The notes under the pieces: generated by a model
The model's input: only the letters and a program-made list of their open reading frames with translations
Database searches by the model: none
What the model was told of the DNA's origin: nothing
Shown: positions 12,948 to 18,068 of the stretch, in pieces
How positions within the stretch are numbered: the stretch's first letter is position 1
Layout: the number at the start of each line of letters is the position of its first letter
Position numbers and translations under genes: made by a program
Origin: Candidatus Pacearchaeota archaeon
GTDB lineage: Archaea; Nanoarchaeota; Nanoarchaeia; Pacearchaeales; GW2011-AR1
NCBI GenBank assembly: GCA_002690445.1
Contig: NZER01000156.1
Location: 1-18,068, forward strand
Reading direction: 5' to 3'
Length of the DNA: 18,068 bases

Positions 12948-13918
12948 TAAACCTAAGCCTAAAAGACAGAAAAATCTTAAATGAAATAGAGATGAATGCG
13001 AGAATCACCCATTCAGAATTAGCAAAAAAACTTAAAACATCAAAACAAGTTATCAAATATAGAATTGAAAATCTTGAAAAACAAAAAATCATTCAAGGAT
13101 ATTTTGCTATTGTTGATATTTTGCGTTTAGGATTTACTCCCCATGTTTTATATTTCAAATTCATAGGTCTTTCATCTGCAAAAGAAAAGCAGTGGATTGA
13201 GCAAATTCAGAAACATTCATCTGTAATGTCTATAGGGAAAAATGCAGGTGCTTGGGATTTGACTGTTGTAATAAAAGCGCAGAATAATCAAGAATTAGAC
13301 AAGATCTATAAAGAAATAACAGCTGGAAAAGCAGATAAAATAAAAGAAAAACTAATCACCAGCCAGATTGAATCTACATATCTCACAGAAACTCTTTTTT
13401 ATGATAAATCTGGAAAAGAAGCAACAACTGCTGGTGGTGAAATTGCAAAGATTGATGAAACTGATGAAAAATTAATAACAATTCTTGCTGAAAACTGCAG
13501 AATTTCTCTAGTTGAATTATCTGAAAAATTAAAAATGTCTCCAAACGGAGTAAAAGAAAGAATAAAAAAATTAGAAAATGAGAAGATTATTGTTGGTTAC
13601 AAGACAAAGATTAATTATGAACTTTTAGGTTTCCTGCATTTCAGAGTTTTTATTCATGTTAAAAAAATGTCTCAGGAATTTTATGAACAAGTAAAGCAAT
13701 ATTTAAAATCAAAAGGAAATGTTGAGTCTATCTCCAGATTCTGGGGTTATGCAGATATTGATTTTAGAATTCATGCAAAAAATATTTTTGAGTTATACAA
13801 TCAACTTGCTGGATTAAAAGATAAATTTATAGAGAACATTGTAGATATTGACTCAATGATAATTGTCAGCTGGGAGAGTATTAATTATTATCCAAAACAA
13901 ACTAAACAAACATTTTAA
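12944..13918 (+). CDS. Tandem Lrp/AsnC-family transcription regulator (two HTH plus two RAM-like domains)
   Basis: A 324-residue protein formed of two Lrp/AsnC units in a row. HTH 1 is about residues 5-50 (ARITHSELAKKLKTSKQVIK), then a RAM-like alpha/beta domain at about 62-150. HTH 2 is about 172-218 (CRISLVELSEKLKMSPNGVK), then a second RAM-like domain at about 228-312. The repeats align well, including EKIIVGY versus QKIIQGY and LRLGF versus ELLGF. Ordinary Lrp proteins have one unit and dimerise, so this may be a built-in dimer. The ATG overlaps the NYN stop, so it probably controls its own operon or the divergent cluster. T-rich codon use differs from the genes after 13942. Confidence 0.88.
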   Translation: MINLSLKDRKILNEIEMNARITHSELAKKLKTSKQVIKYRIENLEKQKIIQGYFAIVDILRLGFTPHVLYFKFIGLSSAKEKQWIEQIQKHSSVMSIGKNAGAWDLTVVIKAQNNQELDKIYKEITAGKADKIKEKLITSQIESTYLTETLFYDKSGKEATTAGGEIAKIDETDEKLITILAENCRISLVELSEKLKMSPNGVKERIKKLENEKIIVGYKTKINYELLGFLHFRVFIHVKKMSQEFYEQVKQYLKSKGNVESISRFWGYADIDFRIHAKNIFELYNQLAGLKDKFIENIVDIDSMIIVSWESINYYPKQTKQTF

Positions 13919-13920
13919 AA
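13913..13920 (+). promoter_or_regulatory. TATA box of the gene at 13942
   Basis: TTTTAAAA begins 29 nt before ATG 13942 and overlaps the stop codon of the Lrp-type gene. A separate promoter is therefore likely here despite the short gap. Confidence 0.5.
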
Positions 13921-13941
13921 ATCTCAGAATCATATAAAAAC

Positions 13942-15372
13942 ATGGCAGATATAAAAGAGGCACTTGGAGAGTCCACAAAATACAAAAAAGGAAACCCACT
14001 ATCTACATTTTCACTAGCTTACGACTCAGCCCAAAACCAGCTAGAGCCTGTCTACTACTGGCTGCTTGATTTTATGCAAGGCGATCTCGGCATGAAATCG
14101 CAAAAAATAACAGACAACTTCACATCCTCACCTGGCAGCGGCCACTTCGCAGAAATGGGCCAAAGACTAACCCGGCTTCAGGAAGAAGGCATGAAAATCT
14201 ACGGCTTACTTAACCAGACAATAAAAAACGTCATCAACCTTTTATATGATTTAAAAGAATTTGAAATAAGACTCGCACATTACAAAGAAGCAAAATCCAA
14301 AGATGAAAAAGAAAAAGAAGCTGGCCTTCTCTCCCTAAAACAAATCTGGCTCGACAACGTCGACATGAAAAGAGGCAGAGGAGCAATCCACCAAATGGCA
14401 AATGAAATGGGATTCACCACACTAAGAGAAGCATTCATGATAGCCAATAACATCGATGACCTAAAAAAAATGGCGGGCGACGAAGGACTAATCAACGAAC
14501 AAGTTATGAGAATTCTCATCCCAAGATTAGCAGAATTTTTAAAATGGCAGGAATACTCAGAAAAAGAATTGCGAAAAAGATTTAAAATTGAAAAAACTTA
14601 CCTCAAAACCCAGGTAGAAACAATCAAACTTCAGGCATCATGGATTCGCCCGTATCTCAAAGCAGCAGAAGAACTAAGACAAAAAGGATTCGACAAAAAC
14701 CCGGCACTAGTCAATGCATTCTCAACAACAATGTTTGAACTCACACTTCTCGGAAAAAGAAAAATCAACTTTGAAGAAGAAGTCAAATCTGACAACTTCC
14801 CATCAGGTCTCAGAGACTACAAATTAAAAAGAGACTACTACTCCTGCATTCTCATTAAAATGGAATTCAGAGGCCATGTAGGACAGCGAGTAACACAAAA
14901 AGGAGACTACAGCTTCGCACTCGGCGGAAGAGTAGACATGAGCTTTGACTCCTACGCTCTCAATGAAGAAGAACTTGAACTCTTTGAAAAAGAACTTGCA
15001 AAACAAGACATAGAAGAAAGTTTCAATTTCATAGAAAACACAGCAGAAGAATCACTAGAACAACTCAAAGAAGACATTGACCACTTCCTCCTTAAAGAAG
15101 ACGACTTAGAAAAAGAAGAAACAGAAAAGAAAAAACAAGATGACACCAACCCATTTTCCGCCCTCTTTGGTCTGTTTAAACCATCTGACAAAAAGAAAAA
15201 AGAAAAAAAAGAAATCGCCGAATTAAAAGAAATCAAAAAAGATAATTTTGTAGAAAAGCAAGTAAGAGAATTTGCAGTTAAAGGTGCAAAAACCAGTTTA
15301 GCTGTAATCTACGACATTTACAAAAAATCTCACGGCATGGCTTCAGCTCCAGGAGGAGGTTTTATCAACTAG
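13942..15372 (+). CDS. Unrecognised large cytosolic protein (476 aa)
   Basis: I do not recognise this gene. It encodes 476 residues, largely helical, with no membrane segment. Residues about 20-250 include QLEPVYYWLLDFMQGDLG, LNQTIKNVINLLYDLKEFEI and EFLKWQEYSEKELRKRFKIE; the middle has ELTLLGKRKINFEEE and RDYYSCILIKMEFRGHVGQR. Residues about 335-440 are an acidic then Lys-rich linker. The end is ASAPGGGFIN, which looks exposed. The N-terminal helical part may be a folded platform with a flexible tail. It is the first of two genes; the partner begins 5 nt after its stop. C-rich codon use matches the native genes. I suspect a lineage-restricted conserved family. Confidence 0.75.
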   Translation: MADIKEALGESTKYKKGNPLSTFSLAYDSAQNQLEPVYYWLLDFMQGDLGMKSQKITDNFTSSPGSGHFAEMGQRLTRLQEEGMKIYGLLNQTIKNVINLLYDLKEFEIRLAHYKEAKSKDEKEKEAGLLSLKQIWLDNVDMKRGRGAIHQMANEMGFTTLREAFMIANNIDDLKKMAGDEGLINEQVMRILIPRLAEFLKWQEYSEKELRKRFKIEKTYLKTQVETIKLQASWIRPYLKAAEELRQKGFDKNPALVNAFSTTMFELTLLGKRKINFEEEVKSDNFPSGLRDYKLKRDYYSCILIKMEFRGHVGQRVTQKGDYSFALGGRVDMSFDSYALNEEELELFEKELAKQDIEESFNFIENTAEESLEQLKEDIDHFLLKEDDLEKEETEKKKQDDTNPFSALFGLFKPSDKKKKEKKEIAELKEIKKDNFVEKQVREFAVKGAKTSLAVIYDIYKKSHGMASAPGGGFIN

Positions 15373-15377
15373 TGAAA

Positions 15378-15971
15378 ATGGCTAAAAAAGAAAAAAAGAA
15401 AAAAAACCAGCAAAACAAAAAACCAAAAGTGTCTAAGAAAAAAAAAGAAAAGACACCAGAAAAATCTACTGAACAGCAATTCCCTGAAATAGAAACAACT
15501 GAACCAGAAAGAGTCTCCCGCCCAATAAATCTCACCCTATCTTCAGAACAAGCCCCAACACAATCGTGGCAAGAAACACCTCCAGAATTGAACTTAGAAC
15601 AATCCCTAAGAGACGCACCAACAAAACCAGAAGAAGAACCAAAAGAAGAATCATACCAGCCAAGTACTCTGCAAGAAAAACCATCTTATGATCTTGAAAC
15701 CGGAGAAGAAGAAAAACCAGAAAGGCAGTTAATGCAAACGCGCGGAATGACATCTTCCGGAATAATTCAAAGCCCTGATCTAGCTAGACAAAGAAACCCT
15801 GGAAATGTCAGAATGATGCGGTCTGCAGACTTACAACAAGCTCCTGGTTCTGCCGGCACAGGAAGTGAAAATAAACTTTACAAAACAAGGCAAAACCCAG
15901 AACAAGAAAGAGCAGGCAAAACAGGTCCTTTTGGCGAATCAGCAGAAGACACAGTTCGGAAGTATAAATAA
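15378..15971 (+). CDS. Disordered, highly charged protein (197 aa)
   Basis: About 197 residues of low complexity. The Lys tract at the N-terminus (MAKKEKKKKN) leads to a Glu/Pro/Thr/Gln-rich body (TEQQFPEIETTEPERVS, TKPEEEPKEESYQPS) and a Gly/Arg/Gln-rich end (RQRNPGNVRMMRS). No fold is recognisable and it is probably intrinsically disordered. ATG 15378 follows the previous stop by 5 nt; a GTG at 15372 overlapping that stop is the alternative. The close spacing suggests it works with the 476-aa protein, whose C-terminal third has similar charge character. Confidence 0.65.
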   Translation: MAKKEKKKKNQQNKKPKVSKKKKEKTPEKSTEQQFPEIETTEPERVSRPINLTLSSEQAPTQSWQETPPELNLEQSLRDAPTKPEEEPKEESYQPSTLQEKPSYDLETGEEEKPERQLMQTRGMTSSGIIQSPDLARQRNPGNVRMMRSADLQQAPGSAGTGSENKLYKTRQNPEQERAGKTGPFGESAEDTVRKYK

Positions 15972-15975
15972 GAAT

Positions 15976-16377
15976 TCAAATCAGCAATAAAGCTTCTTCA
16001 GGACTAACAATCTTTATACCCTGATATTCTCCTAATATTAACAAATGCTTATCTTGACTAATAATCAATTCTGTTTCTCCACTTATTGCCGCTTCTAGAA
16101 ATTTGTTATCATCCAAATCTTCCTTAATAACTTCAAGTTTGATTGTTGGTTCCACAATAATAGAATTCTGAATAATTAAATTTCTCCATTCAATTATCAT
16201 TTCCTCGGGCATCTGAATCTTGAAATTCCTCAAAGTTCTTATAAATTCACTTAAAATTTCCTCAGAAATAACTAAATCAAATCTCATATCCTTCCATTTA
16301 TCTATTAACTGAGAACAAAAATTTCCACCCCAAAAAATTCCAGAAATAAAAACATTTGTATCTAAAACCACCCTCAT
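15976..16377 (-). CDS. vapC: PIN-domain toxin (VapC-like, COG1569-type)
   Basis: A 133-residue PIN-domain ribonuclease. The start RVVLDTNVFISGIFWGG is typical of the putative toxin PIN family (COG1569). The acidic active-site set is present: D6, E44 (ILSEFIRTL), D90 (DLDDNKFLEAA) and D109 (ISQDKHLL). VapC-type toxins cleave RNA with Mg/Mn. Its ATG overlaps the antitoxin stop (ATGA, 16374-16377), a classic toxin-antitoxin arrangement with the antitoxin first. Composition is more T-rich than the gene upstream, consistent with transfer. Confidence 0.9.
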   Translation of the reverse strand: MRVVLDTNVFISGIFWGGNFCSQLIDKWKDMRFDLVISEEILSEFIRTLRNFKIQMPEEMIIEWRNLIIQNSIIVEPTIKLEVIKEDLDDNKFLEAAISGETELIISQDKHLLILGEYQGIKIVSPEEALLLI

Positions 16378-16634
16378 TTTACTCGAACCTGTTTGACTAC
16401 TTCTTCAATATCTGCTGCTTTTACCCCTTTCTTTTTAACAAAATCTCTTGTTTTTTTAAGAAGTTTATCTACCCCAACAAAAGGAGGCATCTCTAATTTT
16501 TTCAATACAATTGTATTACCATCTCCAATAACAACAAATTTTTCTCCTGCACGAATTCTCATTCTGTTCCTTAAACCCTGAGGAATCACTACTTGTCCTC
16601 TTGAACTTACACTTGTTATTTCAATATTTTCCAT
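16374..16634 (-). CDS. vapB: AbrB/SpoVT-type antitoxin (VapB-like)
   Basis: An 86-residue protein. Residues 1-47 form a swapped-hairpin AbrB DNA-binding domain (SSRGQVVIPQGLRNRMRIRA then GEKFVVIGDGNTIVLKKLE). The C-terminal tail (about 55-86: DKLLKKTRDFVKKKG, ADIEEVVKQV) is the expected toxin-neutralising helix. In the known family it masks the PIN nuclease and represses its own promoter. GAGGG lies 4 nt before the ATG, so this gene is not leaderless. The first gene of the pair; it overlaps the toxin by 4 nt. Confidence 0.9.
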   Translation of the reverse strand: MENIEITSVSSRGQVVIPQGLRNRMRIRAGEKFVVIGDGNTIVLKKLEMPPFVGVDKLLKKTRDFVKKKGVKAADIEEVVKQVRVK

Positions 16635-16650
16635 TTAACCCTCTAATAAG

Positions 16651-16658
16651 TTTATAAT
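16651..16658 (-). promoter_or_regulatory. TATA-like box of the toxin-antitoxin operon
   Basis: On the minus strand ATTATAAA, about 24 nt before the antitoxin ATG, with a short leader that carries GAGGG. Confidence 0.4.
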
Positions 16659-16663
16659 ACAAA

Positions 16664-16676
16664 TAAGATAATCTTA
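16664..16676. promoter_or_regulatory. Palindromic operator candidate of the toxin-antitoxin operon
   Basis: TAAGATaATCTTA is a perfect 6-bp inverted repeat about one central base. It extends imperfectly outward (16661-16679) and lies just upstream of the TATA-like box. AbrB-type antitoxins commonly bind such sites to autoregulate. Confidence 0.45.
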
Positions 16677-16772
16677 CTTATAAATCTTTCGTCTTATAAA
16701 TTTAGATATCTAAAATCCACAGCAAATCACAAGAAAATAATTTTTATTTTTGATTAACCCAACACATAAAAA

Positions 16773-16782
16773 CTTTTATATA
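16773..16782 (+). promoter_or_regulatory. TATA box of the TIM-barrel gene
   Basis: CTTTTATATA begins 37 nt before ATG 16810, a little farther than for the other genes, which would leave a leader of about 8-10 nt. The rest of the 16635-16809 gap is AT-rich and empty apart from the toxin-antitoxin control sites. Confidence 0.5.
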
Positions 16783-16809
16783 ATCCCCTTCCCTACTAAA
16801 ACAAAGAGG

Positions 16810-18068
16810 ATGGCATACGAAATCTCAAACTACGAAGCTTTCCAATCAGGAGGCTATTCTTCACTTAATCCTGATTATGGCAATTTTGTCGGCCACAGAA
16901 TAAACGCAGGGGCAATCGGCTCTCCAACCGGAATCCAAACAGCAAACCAACTTAACGAAGTAATCGCAAGAATGAGAGAAGGTGTAAAAAATATAGAACT
17001 CCAGCCAATTCAGCAGGATGTTTTTGACCAAATCCCAAAACAGCACTTCCAAGAAATACGCGCTCTAATGAAACTTTCCGGAGTCAAACCTTCTGTCCAC
17101 GCCCCTATGATAGACCCTGCTGGCTTTGACCCAGAAAAAGGTTACCGCGGAGATATAGCAAGAGAAGATGCAGAAAGAAAACTATTCTCAGTAATTGAAA
17201 AATCACGAGAACTCGACCCGCAAGGAAACACCCCAGTTGTAATCCACTCATCATCAGGCATTCCGGGTAGAGAGTGGCGTCCTAAAGAAGGAACAAAACC
17301 AGGCGAAGAAGAAAGATTCGAAGAGTGGAGGGGAATGGCAATTAACCAAGAAACAGGCCAAATAACCGACATTAAACGAGAAAAACTATTCCGCCCAAGT
17401 CATCCTGAAGATCTAGATTTAGAAGCAAAAGAAGGAACTGAAATGAGTCCTGAACTCAGGATACATTCAATTAATGCAGGAGAATGGGAAAACAAACTCA
17501 TAGAACTAGCACAATTTAAAAAACATGCTAATGAAATAATGGGAGATGCTCCGCTTGTTCTAGGAGAAGAAAGCCACCTTCCAGCAATTCCTGAAAATAC
17601 AAATGCTTTAGGAAAAATAGACCCAAGAAAAGCAGAAGCATATAATAAAATGCGCGACGCAGATATATTTTTAGAAAACACCAAACTTGGTTTTGATGCA
17701 GCTTTTGAAAAAGCTTTCAAATACGGAAAGCCAGAACAAAGAGAAATGTTAAAGGACATAGCAGAAGAATATAACAACAAAATGAAAGAAGCTTCAGTAC
17801 CCCTAAAAATTAAAGACGGACGGGAAATTGACGTACCAGTGATCGGAGCTCCTTCAAAAAAAAGAGAAGCATTAAATCAAGCAATCCACAGACTTGCGAG
17901 TATAGTCCCGCCAGAAACCTTTGTCCCAGTTGAAGAATTTGCAATGGACAAAACAGCCACCACCTTAGGAAACCTCGCAGCAAAATCTTATGAAAAATAC
18001 GGAAAAAACGCCCCAGTCCTCGCAATTGAAAACATGTATTCTGGTTTTGCATTTTCCAGAGCAGAAGA
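16810..18068 (+). CDS. Xylose isomerase-like / endonuclease IV-like TIM-barrel protein (partial, 3' end outside window)
   Basis: The frame is open from ATG 16810 to the window end, giving at least 419 residues. Motifs of the AP endonuclease 2 / xylose isomerase-like TIM barrel are visible: NIELQPI (about 61-67), the strand-plus-histidine SVHAPMIDPAG (about 95-105), VVIHSSSG (143-150), LGEESHLPA near the middle, and VLAIENMYSGFAFSRAEE at the visible end. The last resembles the metal-ligand ENxxxG strand of this fold. Known members are sugar isomerases/epimerases or AP endonucleases; the specific reaction cannot be read here. Long inserts (about 150-215 and 255-360) exceed the usual barrel of about 280 residues. 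Confidence 0.75.
   Translation, partial: MAYEISNYEAFQSGGYSSLNPDYGNFVGHRINAGAIGSPTGIQTANQLNEVIARMREGVKNIELQPIQQDVFDQIPKQHFQEIRALMKLSGVKPSVHAPMIDPAGFDPEKGYRGDIAREDAERKLFSVIEKSRELDPQGNTPVVIHSSSGIPGREWRPKEGTKPGEEERFEEWRGMAINQETGQITDIKREKLFRPSHPEDLDLEAKEGTEMSPELRIHSINAGEWENKLIELAQFKKHANEIMGDAPLVLGEESHLPAIPENTNALGKIDPRKAEAYNKMRDADIFLENTKLGFDAAFEKAFKYGKPEQREMLKDIAEEYNNKMKEASVPLKIKDGREIDVPVIGAPSKKREALNQAIHRLASIVPPETFVPVEEFAMDKTATTLGNLAAKSYEKYGKNAPVLAIENMYSGFAFSRAE

Noticed and set aside
16861..18052. Several minus-strand open frames at the end of the window
   Set aside because: They are antisense to the uninterrupted TIM-barrel frame, which carries recognisable motifs and runs off the window.

Overview
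The window reads as chromosomal DNA of a small-genome archaeon. The evidence is an archaeal-type glutamyl-tRNA synthetase, a stand-alone Elp3, an XPD/Rad3-type helicase with a cysteine-rich insert, and a DUF5654-like membrane protein. Almost every transcription unit also has an archaeal TATA-like box 27-31 nt before the start codon and no Shine-Dalgarno, which points to leaderless mRNAs. I favour a DPANN lineage such as Pacearchaeota or Woesearchaeota, but that is inference. I found no rRNA, tRNA, CRISPR array or transposase.

Layout. At 1-2.5 kb a Trm9-like methyltransferase is divergent from elp3; together they could make a modified wobble uridine in tRNA. A hairpin cluster follows, then the XPD-like helicase (2.7-4.6 kb). 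At 4.6-7.3 kb are mostly small genes: an orphan CheY-like receiver, a DUF5654-like protein whose only sensible start is AUC, a TPR protein, two tiny basic proteins, a two-helix membrane protein and a mini-lipoprotein. gltX fills 7.6-9.3 kb. At 9.6-10.6 kb are three small unrecognised genes.

At 10.6-12.2 kb a tight minus-strand cluster of four unrecognised genes is divergent from a NYN-domain nuclease-like gene, which is translationally coupled to a tandem Lrp/AsnC regulator (12.3-13.9 kb). This block lacks the strong C-over-G excess of the + strand seen elsewhere and may be an acquired island. At 13.9-16.0 kb is a two-gene unit: a large unrecognised cytosolic protein and a disordered, charged partner. 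A VapBC-type toxin-antitoxin pair with a palindromic operator follows. The window ends inside a TIM-barrel (endonuclease IV / xylose isomerase-like) gene.

Non-coding structure is the most unusual part. One intergenic element of about 140-160 bp is present twice (751-913 and 7389-7527), with probable fragments near 6132 and 9340-9500. GC-rich mini-hairpins are clustered at 2545-2642 and 6125-6281 and share an 18-nt palindrome. Two of the motifs from the 6.2 kb cluster recur inside a lineage-specific insertion in the Elp3 coding region.
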